Assembly (NCBI GenBank): GCA_963754265.1
Contig: CAVWFB010000016.1
Span: forward strand, 1-64,000
Length of the DNA: 64,000 nt
Direction: 5' to 3'
From: AC-32 sp963754265
GTDB lineage: Bacteria; Actinomycetota; Thermoleophilia; Gaiellales; Gaiellaceae
In this document: piece by piece, positions 25,568 to 34,618 of the stretch
How the letters are laid out: every line of letters starts with the position of its first letter
Position numbering within the stretch: position 1 is the first letter of the stretch
Made by a program: the position numbers and the translations under genes
Notes under the pieces: generated by a model
What the model was told of the DNA's origin: nothing
The model's database searches: none
What the model saw: only the letters and a program-made list of their open reading frames with translations

Positions 25568-27004
25568 CTAGCCCACGGGGAGCGAGGCGGAGAACATCGC
25601 CTCGTGCAACGTGGCGCCGCGCGGGGCCGTCGCCAGAGCGAACACGGGCACTGCCCGCCCACCGGCAAACGACGTCGAGATGTAGTCGCCGACCATCGAG
25701 CCCAGCGAGGTGCGGGCGATCCAGGCCATCGGGAAGGAGCGCGAGTTCAGTCTCGCGGGCTTCGTCCAGCGGGCGCCGCCGTTCCTCGACGAGACGAAGC
25801 CGACGTCGAGGGTGGACCCGCGAAGCGTGTAGTAGGCGAGCGCGAGCCGCCCCGGCCTGGACGGGTCGGCGGCGAGGCCGGGCAGCTCGGCATCCGCGGT
25901 CCCGGTGGGGATCCTCGTCGGCGCGCTCCAGCCGATGCCGTCCGTGGAACGGATGAAGACGATGTCGTTCGTAGCGCAACCAGCTCTCCGCGAGCAGTCG
26001 GCCCAGGCGACGTAGGCATTTCCGTCGGCGCCGACCTCGGCCGAGGAGATCGGGCCTGCGCGGAACCCGGGGTGCGGGGCGTAGCGCGCCGGTGTCACAG
26101 GCAGCGCGCCGGACCAGCTGGCGCCGCCGTCGGAGGAGCGAAGGACGGAGATCTGCGTCTCGTCGAAATACGGGAGCAGCGCCGTGCCGTTGCGGAGCAC
26201 CGCCACCTGCGGGGCGGGCGCGTACGCGCCGAGGATCGCCTGCCTTCCGGGGAAGCCGGGGCCCGAGACAGGCGGGCCCCAGGTGCGACCGCCGTCGCTC
26301 GAGACCTGCGTCGCGATCTGCGTCGTCCCGAGGTCGCTGTACGTGAGGTAACAGCGCCCGCGGAACGGGCTGCTCGCCCAGTTGTCGCAGCCGATCCACT
26401 CCTTGTCGAGGGCCTCGGGCCCGGTCGAGGCGACCAGTCGCGCGGTGACCGGCGCAGCCCAGTGGAGCCCGTCCGGCGAGCGGCTGACCGCAAGCGCGTA
26501 GCTGTCGGTCCCGAAGACCAGCGAGACCGCGAGCCAGACCCGGTGGCCGGCGTCGTAGGTCACCGCAGGATCGCTCGCCCGCCGCCCACCGCCCTGGGTC
26601 AGGCCGGGAAGAAACCCGTGTCTCCAGGTCACGCCGCGATTGCGCGAGACGGCGAAACCGATGTTCGTTGCGCCGCCGTCGAAGAACCTGCCGCTCTGGA
26701 ACACCGCGACCACCGAGCGGCCGGCGGCAAAGGTGTCGGGCTCGACCTGCGTCTCGTGGCTGCTCCCCGCGTTCCGGTAGGGGTCGCGGGAGATCTCGCG
26801 CGTGACGGTCTCGCAGTCGCGCGCGACGCGGTCGAGCAGGTCCACGGTCGCAAGGTCACGCCCGGCTCCGCACGAGACGACGTCACGGACGCGGTTGACC
26901 GTCTGGAGCCGGTCGGCGTGGCGTGTGCCCTTGATCCGCGCAGCGGTCGCGGCCGAGGCGACCGCGAGCATCACCGCGAGCGCGAGAAGAAGTGCCGGCT
27001 TCAG
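25568..27004 (-). CDS. secreted BNR/sialidase-fold repeat protein
   Basis: 478 aa. Signal peptide KPALLLALAVMLAVASAATA, a short domain RLQTVNRVRDVVSCGAGRD resembling a degenerate Ca-binding repeat, then six-bladed propeller-like repeats with Asp-box signatures (VSSDGGRTWG, RSSDGGASWS, RSTDGIGWS, SSRNGGARWT). The residues of true sialidases cannot be confirmed. The only workable start is CTG at 27004, overlapping the pruA TGA as CTGA; the first internal ATG would truncate the signal peptide. Co-transcribed with pruA. Confidence 0.78.
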   Translation of the reverse strand: MKPALLLALAVMLAVASAATAARIKGTRHADRLQTVNRVRDVVSCGAGRDLATVDLLDRVARDCETVTREISRDPYRNAGSSHETQVEPDTFAAGRSVVAVFQSGRFFDGGATNIGFAVSRNRGVTWRHGFLPGLTQGGGRRASDPAVTYDAGHRVWLAVSLVFGTDSYALAVSRSPDGLHWAAPVTARLVASTGPEALDKEWIGCDNWASSPFRGRCYLTYSDLGTTQIATQVSSDGGRTWGPPVSGPGFPGRQAILGAYAPAPQVAVLRNGTALLPYFDETQISVLRSSDGGASWSGALPVTPARYAPHPGFRAGPISSAEVGADGNAYVAWADCSRRAGCATNDIVFIRSTDGIGWSAPTRIPTGTADAELPGLAADPSRPGRLALAYYTLRGSTLDVGFVSSRNGGARWTKPARLNSRSFPMAWIARTSLGSMVGDYISTSFAGGRAVPVFALATAPRGATLHEAMFSASLPVG

Positions 27005-28653
27005 CGAGTCCCGTCCGACCCGCCGTTGTCGGACATGAACGGATAGCGGTAGTCCTGCGGCGAGACGAACGTCTCCTTGATCGTCCTCGGGCTGACCCAG
27101 CGGATCAGGTTCCACATCGAGCCGGCCTTGTCGTTCGTGCCCGAGGCGCGTGCCCCGCCGAACGGCTGCTGTCCGACGACGGCGCCAGTCGGCTTGTCGT
27201 TGACGTAGAAGTTGCCGGCCGCGTAGCGCAGCGCTTCCTGCGCCTCGTCGATCGGAGCGCGCTCCTGCGAGAAGATCGCGCCGGTGAGCCCGTACTGCGC
27301 GGTGTCATCGACGAGCTCGAGCGTCTGCTCCCACTCGTTCTCCGGGTAGACGTAGGTCGTCACGATCGGCCCGAAGAACTCCTCGCTCATCAGCCGGTCG
27401 CGCGGGTCCTTCGTCTCGATCACGGTCGGCTCGACGAAGAAGCCCTCGCTGTCGTCGGTGCCGCCGCCGGCGATCACCTCGGCGTCGTTCTGGCGCGCGT
27501 GCTCGATCGCTTCCTTCTGTCGTGCGAACGACTTCGCGTCGATCACGGCGCCCATGAAGTTCGAGAAGTCGCTGACGTCGCCCATCTTGATCGTCCCGAC
27601 CTCCTCGACCAGCCGCTCGCGCAGCTCGGGCCAGAGGTTCGCGGGCGCGTACACGCGCGAGGCAGCCGAGCACTTCTGGCCCTGGTACTCGAACGAGCCG
27701 CGCAGGATCGCTGTCGCGACCGCCTCGACGTCCGCGCTCGGGTGGGCGACGATGAAGTCCTTGCCACCGGTCTCGCCGACGATGCGGGGATAGTTGCGGT
27801 AGCGGTCGATGTTCTGGCCGACGGTCTTCCAGATCGAGTGGAAGACCTCGGTCGAGCCGGTGAAGTGGACGCCGGCGAGGTGCTCGCTCGCAAGGGCCGG
27901 GTCGCCGATCTCGGCGCCGCTGCCGTAGACGAGGTTGATCACGCCGGGAGGAACGCCGGCCTCCTCGAACAGCTTCATCGTCCAGTACGACGAGTAGGCG
28001 GCGGTCGAGGCCGGCTTCCAGAGCACGACGTCGCCCATCAGGGCGGGACTGGACGAGAGGTTCGCGCCGATGGCCGTGAAGTTGAACGGCGTGACCGCGA
28101 AGACGAAGCCCTCGAGCGGCCGGTACTCCATCCGGTTCCAGACCCCGGGCGAGGAGATGGGCTGCTCCTCGTAGATCCGGACCATGAACTCGACGTTGAA
28201 GCGCCAGAAGTCGATCACCTCGCAGGCCGCGTCGATCTCGGCCTGGTAGGCGGTCTTCGACTGGTTGAGCATCGTCGCGGCCACGAGGGTCGAGCGCCAG
28301 GGGCCGGCGAGCAGGTCCGCCGCTCGGAGGAAGACCGCCGCGCGCTCCTCCCAGGGCAGCCGGTGCCAGTCCTCCCAGGCCTCTGCGGAAGCAGCGATCG
28401 CGCGCTCGACCTCCGCAGGCCCACCCTTGTGCACGGTGGCGAGCACGTGGTCCTTGTCGTGCGGCATCACAGCTTCGAAGGTGTTGCCGGTCTCGACCTC
28501 CTCGCCGCCGACGATGCACGGGATCTCCAGGCGCTCGCTCCGCATCTCCTCGAGTCGGGCCTGCAGCTCGACGCGCTCGGGGCTTCCCGGCGCGTACTCG
28601 CGGACCGGCTCGTTGCGTGCGGGCGGCGGCCGGAAGATCCCTGGGCGGCTCAT
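27001..28653 (-). CDS. pruA: 1-pyrroline-5-carboxylate dehydrogenase
   Basis: 550 aa. Aldehyde-dehydrogenase fold with VTPFNFTAIGANL, FTGSTEVFHSIW, VGETGGKDFIVAH (general base Glu) and YQGQKCSAASRVY (catalytic Cys), which are the P5CDH versions of these motifs. It oxidises glutamate semialdehyde to glutamate in proline breakdown. The ATG at 28653 has a -10 TAGAAT 13 bases upstream. No proline dehydrogenase lies next to it. Confidence 0.94.
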   Translation of the reverse strand: MSRPGIFRPPPARNEPVREYAPGSPERVELQARLEEMRSERLEIPCIVGGEEVETGNTFEAVMPHDKDHVLATVHKGGPAEVERAIAASAEAWEDWHRLPWEERAAVFLRAADLLAGPWRSTLVAATMLNQSKTAYQAEIDAACEVIDFWRFNVEFMVRIYEEQPISSPGVWNRMEYRPLEGFVFAVTPFNFTAIGANLSSSPALMGDVVLWKPASTAAYSSYWTMKLFEEAGVPPGVINLVYGSGAEIGDPALASEHLAGVHFTGSTEVFHSIWKTVGQNIDRYRNYPRIVGETGGKDFIVAHPSADVEAVATAILRGSFEYQGQKCSAASRVYAPANLWPELRERLVEEVGTIKMGDVSDFSNFMGAVIDAKSFARQKEAIEHARQNDAEVIAGGGTDDSEGFFVEPTVIETKDPRDRLMSEEFFGPIVTTYVYPENEWEQTLELVDDTAQYGLTGAIFSQERAPIDEAQEALRYAAGNFYVNDKPTGAVVGQQPFGGARASGTNDKAGSMWNLIRWVSPRTIKETFVSPQDYRYPFMSDNGGSDGTR

Positions 28654-28660
28654 CGCCCGG

Positions 28661-28670
28661 ATTCTACGAT
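28661..28670. promoter_or_regulatory. bidirectional -10 element (pruA / ogt)
   Basis: ATTCTACGAT holds minus TAGAAT (28666-28661) for pruA and plus TACGAT (28665-28670) for ogt, sharing the central TA. Each box begins 13 bases before its start codon. The intergenic gap is 24 bp. Confidence 0.7.
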
Positions 28671-28677
28671 TCGGGAG

Positions 28678-29133
28678 ATGGTCGAGCGGTTCACCTACGA
28701 CGTGGAGGGTTGGGGGACCGGCGAGCTCGTCTTCGCCGAGGGGCTGCTCGTGTGGCACGACCTTCCTTCGGCCGGCTCGGACACGGGCGGGAATCACCCG
28801 CTGGCCGAGCGCATCCGCCGCTACTTCCGGGGCGAGCGTGACGAGTTCCACGACGTCGAGCTCGACCTCGACTGGTGCACGCCCTTCCAGCGGGCTGCAG
28901 TCGTGGCGATGCGGGGCATTCCGTACGGCGAGACTGCGACCTACGGCGAGGTGGCGGCGCTGGCCGGCCACCCGAACGCGCAGCGCGCGGCGGGCTCGGT
29001 CTGCGCGTCGAACCGCTTTCCGCTCATCGTTCCCTGTCATCGCGTCGTCGCAGCCGGTGGGCTCGGGTCGTACGGCTCCCTCGGCGTCGGGTACAAGCGG
29101 CGCTTGCTGGAGCTCGAGCATGCCGTTCTCTGA
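28678..29133 (+). CDS. ogt: methylated-DNA-[protein]-cysteine S-methyltransferase
   Basis: 151 aa. FPLIVPCHRVVAAGG contains the PCHRV active-site Cys that takes O6-alkyl groups from guanine, and IPYGETATYGEVA is the recognition helix. A suicide repair protein. Its 3' end overlaps whiA by 14 bases, so they form an operon. Confidence 0.94.
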   Translation: MVERFTYDVEGWGTGELVFAEGLLVWHDLPSAGSDTGGNHPLAERIRRYFRGERDEFHDVELDLDWCTPFQRAAVVAMRGIPYGETATYGEVAALAGHPNAQRAAGSVCASNRFPLIVPCHRVVAAGGLGSYGSLGVGYKRRLLELEHAVL

Positions 29134-30040
29134 CGACGTGCGCGGCGAGCTCGCCGCGATCGCGCCGGCTCGCGACTGCGACCGCCTCGCCGAGCTCTCG
29201 GCGCTCGTCCATTACGCCGGTCGCCTGCATCTGCTCGGCCGAGGCGAGGTCAGCCTCCACCTCGACCTGGCGAGCGCGGGCGTCGCCCGGCGGGCCTTCG
29301 CGCTCCTGCGCGCGTTTGGCGTCAGCTCCGAGATCCGCACTTATCGGCGGCATGCCTTCGGCCGGGAGACGCGGTACCAGCTCCACGTCGAGGGCGGGCC
29401 GCGTGCGCTCGAGGTGCTCGAGCAGGCGGGTGTCGTCGACGCCAGGCACGTGCCGCGTGAGCGGACCCCAAAGCGCGTCCTCTCGCGCTCGTGCTGCCGC
29501 GCCGCATTTCTTCGCGGGGCGCTCCTCGCGGCCGGCTCCGTCAGCCCGCCGCCTTCGCCTCATCTCGAGATCCGCAGCGAGAGCCGTTCGGGCGCGGAGG
29601 CGATCGCGGCGGCGGCGGCGACCGAGGGAGCGGAGCTCCGGGTCGTCGAGCGCGGCGACCATGCGCTCGCCTACGCGAAGGGCATCGACCGCATCGCGGG
29701 GGTGCTGGCGACCGCGGGCGCCAACGACGCCGCGCTGGTCCTGCAGGAGCGCGCCGTGCTCGGAGCGACGAAGGCGAGGGCGAACCGCCTGGCGAACGCC
29801 GACCACGCCAACCTCGTGCGTGCGGGACGTGCAGCCCACGTCCAGCTCGAGGCGGTGCGCCGTCTGGAGCGAGCCCGCCGCCTCGACGAGCTCGCGCCTC
29901 CGCTGCGGGAGATCGCGCAGCTGCGCCTGAAGCATCCGTCGCTCTCGCTGCGGGAACTCGGCGCCAAGTGCAGCCCGGCGGCGAGCAAGGCCACGGCGCA
30001 TCGTCGCTTGGGAGCAGTCGTTCGAATCGCAAAGCGGTAG
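29120..30040 (+). CDS. whiA: WhiA sporulation/cell-division regulator homologue
   Basis: 306 aa. The N-terminal LAGLIDADG-like part (RGELAAIAPARDCDRLAELSAL, RAAFLRGALLAAGSVSPP) and C-terminal helix-turn-helix (HPSLSLRELGAKCSPAASKA) match the WhiA family. It controls septation genes in Streptomyces and is found widely in Gram-positives. Usual partners rapZ and yvcK are missing; gap-pgk-tpiA follow downstream after one inverted gene. Confidence 0.95.
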   Translation: MPFSDDVRGELAAIAPARDCDRLAELSALVHYAGRLHLLGRGEVSLHLDLASAGVARRAFALLRAFGVSSEIRTYRRHAFGRETRYQLHVEGGPRALEVLEQAGVVDARHVPRERTPKRVLSRSCCRAAFLRGALLAAGSVSPPPSPHLEIRSESRSGAEAIAAAAATEGAELRVVERGDHALAYAKGIDRIAGVLATAGANDAALVLQERAVLGATKARANRLANADHANLVRAGRAAHVQLEAVRRLERARRLDELAPPLREIAQLRLKHPSLSLRELGAKCSPAASKATAHRRLGAVVRIAKR

Positions 30041-30132
30041 CAGGTCGCAAGCGTGCGCCCGCCAAGGCATCGCTTGCGATGCCGACCATGAGAGGGCGTG
30101 CGGGCTTTGCCCGTGCGCCCGTTTCAGCCCGA

Positions 30133-30162
30133 CCGGCCTGCCCACGGAAGTGGGCGGGCCGG
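30133..30162 (+). terminator. strong hairpin after whiA
   Basis: 13-bp stem CCGGCCTGCCCAC / GTGGGCGGGCCGG with a GGAA loop (one G-U pair). No U-run. The remaining bases to 30328 contain no gene; an A/T-rich patch with ACGTACGT lies near 30275-30305. Confidence 0.5.
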
Positions 30163-30328
30163 AGGGGAAGCTCCGAGGACGACCTCCCCCTCCGCATTGT
30201 CGCGCTCCGGACCTTGGCGACGGACGGGGTCTGAATCCATCGCCGGACGAGCGCGAACCCGCCGGGCAAGAGTATTACGTACGTCGGGTGAGAAAAACTA
30301 CACGTTTCAAAGTGGGAAATCTCGGGGG

Positions 30329-32269
30329 CTAGCTCGAGAGCTCGATCTCGGCAGGGAGGACGCCGGGTTGGCTCTCGCCGGCCAGCTCGTCGTCGACTCT
30401 GCGGTCGAAGTAGACGTACGTCGTAGCGATTGCGACGAGCGGCATCGTCAGCACGTAGACGACGCCGGCCACGACGTTGACGAGCCAGAAAGGAGCGTCG
30501 GTCACGAGGATCAGGAGCACGCCGATCAGCGGCCCGGCGACAATCGCGAGGAAGGCGCCGACCACGACCAGCGACGCGACCTTCAGCCACTTGCCGCGCA
30601 CGAGGCGGCTGCTCCGCCCGAGGCCCCCGATCGCGGTCAGGTCCTCGAGCTCGATCGCGGGCGCGATCAGGGCCCAGCGCGCGGCGAGCCAGATTGCGAT
30701 CGGGATCAGGTAGAGGGAGCTGGCGAGGAGCGAGACGATCACGACGGCGACGAAGAGCGCGCCGAGCAGCGGCCGCACGCTGTCGCTCGCGAGGCGGTAG
30801 GCCTTCAGCGGGCCGATCGCGCGACCGCGGTCGAGCTCGACGAGCGCCTGCGCGGTCGCTGCCTGGACGAAACCGAGCCCGAGCAGGGTGAGCGCGGTCC
30901 CGATGGCGACCACGAAGAAGGCGAGGATCCCGCTGCTCTCGTCACCCGTCTGGACGCCGAGGATGCTCGTCCCGTGCAGGACAAGTGTCTGCAGTAGCGA
31001 CACGACCAGGGAGACCGGGATGAACAGCACCCCGATCCCGAGCACAAGGGGCAGGTTGCCGATGTACATGCGTGCCGAGGCCCCGAGCGTCTGGCCCCAG
31101 GCGCGGCGGCGTGCGAGGCGGAAGGGGGCGAGCGGCCGCCACGAGGTGCGCGAGATCGCGTAGAGGAGCAGGAGCGCGAGCGCTGCGAGGATCAGCGCGA
31201 ACTCGAGCGGGCGGTCGACGAGACGAACGAGGGCCCTCGAGCCCGTGCCGATCGCGCGGCAGAAGAAGTCGGTCGCGCTCGTGCCGAACAGGCTCCCCGT
31301 CGGCACGGTGAAGCTCCTGTCGCGCCAGCCCTCCGACCACTGGATCGGCTCGGTCCACTGGGTCTTGAGGTTCGGGCCCGTCGGCCCGTTGTAGAAGGCG
31401 GGCTGGAGCTCGCCCCACCGGCCCTGGAAGCCGATCCACGGGTAGGCGGCGAGGGCCTGCCCCGCGTCGCCTGGGATCGTGGCGACGGCCGGACGCAGGT
31501 CGCGGTGCGGCCCGGTGGTGTTGTCACAGCCGACGCCCTGTTCGGCCGACCGGCCCAGGAACAGGCCCTCACGGAAGAAGTTGGCGTGGGAGCCGGCCGC
31601 CGGATAGACGACCGGATGGGTGCCGTCGACGAGGTCGAGCTTGTCGTCTCCCCAGTCGGCGCGCTCGGCGCCTTCGTGTTGGCTGTAGCCGACCGCCTGC
31701 GGCCGACCGGCCAGGGCCTGCCGGGCGTCGTCGGCGGCGAAGTCGAGCTGGATCATCTCCCAGTCGCCCTCGTGCAGGTTGTTCCAGTCGTTGTAGGCGT
31801 AGAAGATCCAGTACTGCAGCGCGAGCTTCCCTGGGTGCGCGGGATCGCGGACGACGTGCGCGTACACGGTCGGGTCGTGGCCTTTCGTGATGCGCCGCGC
31901 CCAGCGCTCGTAGGAGCAGCCCGGCTCGAGGGCGTTCCCGGGGAAGTCGAGGTGGTACTCGTAGAGGCCGCGGGAGAGATCCTTGGCAGTCGGGCCGATC
32001 TTGACGAGGTCGGTCGCGTTCCACGGGCCCCGGAGCGCGACCGTCGGCGCGCCGAAGAGCGCGTCGACGTCCATCGGCTCGTAGGGCTCGCCCGGCCCGC
32101 ACTCCTCCTTCTGCTGGACGAGGCGGACGACGGGTGCGTAGCGGTTGGCAAGCGCCTGCTCGTCGCCGAGGGTCGCGGCGGCAGTCGGGCAGCAAACGAG
32201 TATGCCCAGCGCCAGTAGCCCGAGAAACACCCGCCGGCCCGACGTCGGAAGACCGTGAACCCGGCGCAT
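30329..32269 (-). CDS. Vps62-like extracellular domain fused to a polytopic membrane domain
   Basis: 646 aa from the ATG at 32269 (a GTG at 32287 is possible). A signal or anchor segment (FLGLLALGILVCCPTAAA) precedes a domain of about 300 residues with LQYWIFYAYNDWNNLHEGDWEMIQ, a HEGAERADW segment and THPVVYPAAGSHANFF, features of Vps62-related proteins. From about residue 360 there are 7-8 membrane helices and a motif IGGLGRSSRLVRGKWLKV as in membrane domains found beside glycerophosphodiester phosphodiesterases. Function unknown; the fusion is notable. Confidence 0.75.
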   Translation of the reverse strand: MRRVHGLPTSGRRVFLGLLALGILVCCPTAAATLGDEQALANRYAPVVRLVQQKEECGPGEPYEPMDVDALFGAPTVALRGPWNATDLVKIGPTAKDLSRGLYEYHLDFPGNALEPGCSYERWARRITKGHDPTVYAHVVRDPAHPGKLALQYWIFYAYNDWNNLHEGDWEMIQLDFAADDARQALAGRPQAVGYSQHEGAERADWGDDKLDLVDGTHPVVYPAAGSHANFFREGLFLGRSAEQGVGCDNTTGPHRDLRPAVATIPGDAGQALAAYPWIGFQGRWGELQPAFYNGPTGPNLKTQWTEPIQWSEGWRDRSFTVPTGSLFGTSATDFFCRAIGTGSRALVRLVDRPLEFALILAALALLLLYAISRTSWRPLAPFRLARRRAWGQTLGASARMYIGNLPLVLGIGVLFIPVSLVVSLLQTLVLHGTSILGVQTGDESSGILAFFVVAIGTALTLLGLGFVQAATAQALVELDRGRAIGPLKAYRLASDSVRPLLGALFVAVVIVSLLASSLYLIPIAIWLAARWALIAPAIELEDLTAIGGLGRSSRLVRGKWLKVASLVVVGAFLAIVAGPLIGVLLILVTDAPFWLVNVVAGVVYVLTMPLVAIATTYVYFDRRVDDELAGESQPGVLPAEIELSS

Positions 32270-32356
32270 GGACGGGGATCCTGTCACCCCGTGTGCGAGG
32301 CCGTGGCGCGAGCGTCGAGGCCGTTAGACTCGACGCGAAAGCGACGGGGAGGCGCG

Positions 32357-33383
32357 GTGGCTATTCGAGTTGGGATCAACGGTTTCGGGCGAATCGGGCG
32401 CAACTTCTTCCGGGCGCACCTTCAGCGCGGCGGAGACTTCGAGGTGGTCGCGGCCAACGATCTCGGTGACGCCGCCACCATGGCGCACCTGCTCAAGTAC
32501 GACTCCGTGCTCGGCCCACTGGGCAAGGAGGTCTCGGCCGGCGAGGGCGCGATCTCCGTCGAGGGTCACAAGATCAAGATCCTCGCCGAGCGCGATCCGG
32601 CGAACCTCGCCTGGGGCGAGCTCGGAGTGGACGTCGTGATCGAGTCGACCGGCCTCTTCACCACGCGCGACGACGCCGCAAAGCACATCGAGGCCGGCGC
32701 GAAGAAGGTCGTCATCTCGGCACCCGCGACCGATCCCGACGTGACGATCGTCCTCGGGCGTGAACGAGGACGTGTACGAGCCCGAGTCGCACCACGTGAT
32801 CTCCAATGCCTCCTGCACGACGAACTGCGTCGCCCCGCTCGCCAAGGTCCTGCACGACGAGTTCACGATCGAGCAGGGCTTCATGACCACGATCCACGCG
32901 TATACGAACGACCAGCAGATCCTCGACCTGCCGCACAAGGACCTGCGGCGGGCGCGGGCCGCCGCGATCAACCTGATCCCGACCTCGACCGGCGCGGCGA
33001 AGGCGATCGGGCTCGTGATGCCCGACCTCAAGGGCAAGGTCGACGGGATGTCGATGCGCGCACCGGTGCCGATCGGCTCGATCACCGACCTCGTCTGCCG
33101 CCTCGGCCGGGAGGTCAGCGTCGAGGAGGTCAACCAGGCCTACTCCTCACAGGCCGACAAGGGGCGGCTCCAAGGGATCATGCGCTACTCCGACGAGGCG
33201 CTCGTCTCGACCGACATCGTGCACTCGCCCTACTCGTGCATCGTCGACAGCGAGCTGACGATGGCGAACGGGACGATGGTCAAGGTCTTCGGCTGGTACG
33301 ACAACGAGTGGGGCTACTCGTGCCGTCTCGTCGATCTCGTCGCGAAGGTCGGGGCGACGCTGCCCGCCGCCGTCTCTGCCTAG
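32357..33383 (+). CDS. gap: glyceraldehyde-3-phosphate dehydrogenase, with frameshift
   Basis: Starts GTG at 32357 after GGGGAGG. Frame 1 carries the NAD-binding half (RVGINGFGRIGRN...APATDPDVTIVLG) to about 32757; the frame then shifts to NEDVYEPESHHVISNASCTTNC, with the catalytic Cys, and runs to the normal C-terminus WGYSCRLVDLV. The total length is 3n+1, so one extra G in GGG at 32756-32758 explains it. Restored length 341 aa, normal for GapA. An essential-looking enzyme broken by one base in a G run points to a sequence error. First gene of a gap-pgk pair. Confidence 0.92.
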
Positions 33384-33386
33384 CTC

Positions 33387-34430
33387 GTGCTCCGGCCGCG
33401 CTCCGTTCGCGAGGCCGAGGTCGCCGGCAAGCACGTGCTCGTGCGCGCCGACCTGAACGTGCCGCTCGAGAAGGGCCGCGTCGCGGACGACACCCGGATC
33501 CGCAAGGCGGTGCCGACACTCGAGTACCTGCTGGAGCACGACGCTGCGGAGGTGGCGGTCTGCTCGCACCTCGACCGCCCGAAGGGCCCCGACCCGTCGC
33601 TCTCGATGACTCCGGTGGCGAGGCGGCTCCGCGAGCTGCTACCCGACGAGCGGATCGACGTGCTCGAGAACACGCGCTTCGATCCGGGCGAGACGAAGAA
33701 CGACCCCGACTTCAGCAAGAAGCTCGCCGAGGGCCACGACCTGTTCGTCCAGGATGCCTTCGGCTCGGTGCATCGTGCGCACGCCTCGACGGTCGGCGTC
33801 GCGCAGATCCTTCCGGCCTACGCCGGTCTCCTGTTGGAGCGCGAGCTGGAGGAGCTCGGAAAGCTCCTGGGCGAGGTCGAGCGCCCGTTCGTGCTCATCT
33901 CCGGCGGCGCCAAGGTCGACGACAAGCTGGGCGTGCTGCGGAAGCTCGGGGGGCGCGCCGACACCGTGCTCGTCGGCGGCAAGATGGCCGAGCAGCTGCG
34001 CGAGGAGAATCCGCTCGGCTTTCCGGTCGAGCTCCCGCGGGACGTGGTCGCGGCGGCGGCTTTCGAGCCGGACGCCGAAACGACGGTGGTGCCGTACGAC
34101 GAACTTCCGGAAGGGTGGCTCGGGCTCGACATCGGCCCGGCGACGCAGAAGGCGTTCGACGGGGAGATCGCGAAGGCGAAGACCATCTTCTGGAACGGCC
34201 CCATGGGCGTCTTCGAGTGGCCCCGGTTCGCCGAGGGGACGAAGGCGGTCGCTGAGGCCGTCGCCAGCGCGGACGCCTTTTCGGTCGTCGGCGGCGCCGA
34301 CTCGATTCGCGCCTTGAACGAGCTCGGCCTAACCGATCGGGTCTCGTGGGCGTCGACCGGCGGCGGGGCTGCGCTGGAGCTCCTGGAAGGCAAAGAACTG
34401 CCAGGAGTATCCGTAATCGACCCTGCCTGA
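33387..34430 (+). CDS. pgk: phosphoglycerate kinase, compact form
   Basis: 347 aa, GTG start three bases after the gap stop. VLVRADLNVPLEKG, HLDRPKG, VLENTRFDPGETKND and a C-terminal STGGGAALELLEGKELPGV are all PGK signatures; ATP binding is in ISGGAKVDDKLGVL. It is some 40-50 residues shorter than usual. Part of the loss is after VLVGGKMAEQL, where the long insert before the DVVVAxxF segment is almost absent. The reading frame is intact, so this looks like a genuine compact enzyme. Confidence 0.95.
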   Translation: MLRPRSVREAEVAGKHVLVRADLNVPLEKGRVADDTRIRKAVPTLEYLLEHDAAEVAVCSHLDRPKGPDPSLSMTPVARRLRELLPDERIDVLENTRFDPGETKNDPDFSKKLAEGHDLFVQDAFGSVHRAHASTVGVAQILPAYAGLLLERELEELGKLLGEVERPFVLISGGAKVDDKLGVLRKLGGRADTVLVGGKMAEQLREENPLGFPVELPRDVVAAAAFEPDAETTVVPYDELPEGWLGLDIGPATQKAFDGEIAKAKTIFWNGPMGVFEWPRFAEGTKAVAEAVASADAFSVVGGADSIRALNELGLTDRVSWASTGGGAALELLEGKELPGVSVIDPA

Positions 34431-34618
34431 CACCGCGGTTTGACAGGTGCCTAGGGCGTCAGCACACTCGCGCCTGCCAACGAGGAGGGGACACACGAGC
34501 CAGGTACGGCGGTTGTCTCCAGCGAGGGGCGTGTGAGCCTGTGCGGCTCGCCGACGCGGATCCTGACCGGCCGAGCTCGGCCACCGGTCGCTTCCTCGGC
34601 AAACCGAGAGGAGGAACC
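34431..34618 (+). promoter_or_regulatory. structured 5' leader of the secreted protein gene
   Basis: 188 bases without a gene. TTGACA at 34440-34445 with CACACT 17 bases on is a candidate sigma-70 promoter. Downstream are the palindrome GGCCGAGCTCGGCC (34569-34582) and a hairpin CCTCGG-CAAA-CCGAG that runs into the GGAGG ribosome site, which could hide it. Confidence 0.4.

Noticed and set aside
26992..29133. Long plus-strand frame antisense to pruA
   Set aside because: Only its last part is real (ogt, from 28678). The rest mirrors pruA and has no domain.
32740..32775. Programmed frameshift in gap
   Set aside because: No slippery heptamer, downstream pseudoknot or Shine-Dalgarno-like stimulator is seen. 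One extra base in a G run is simpler.
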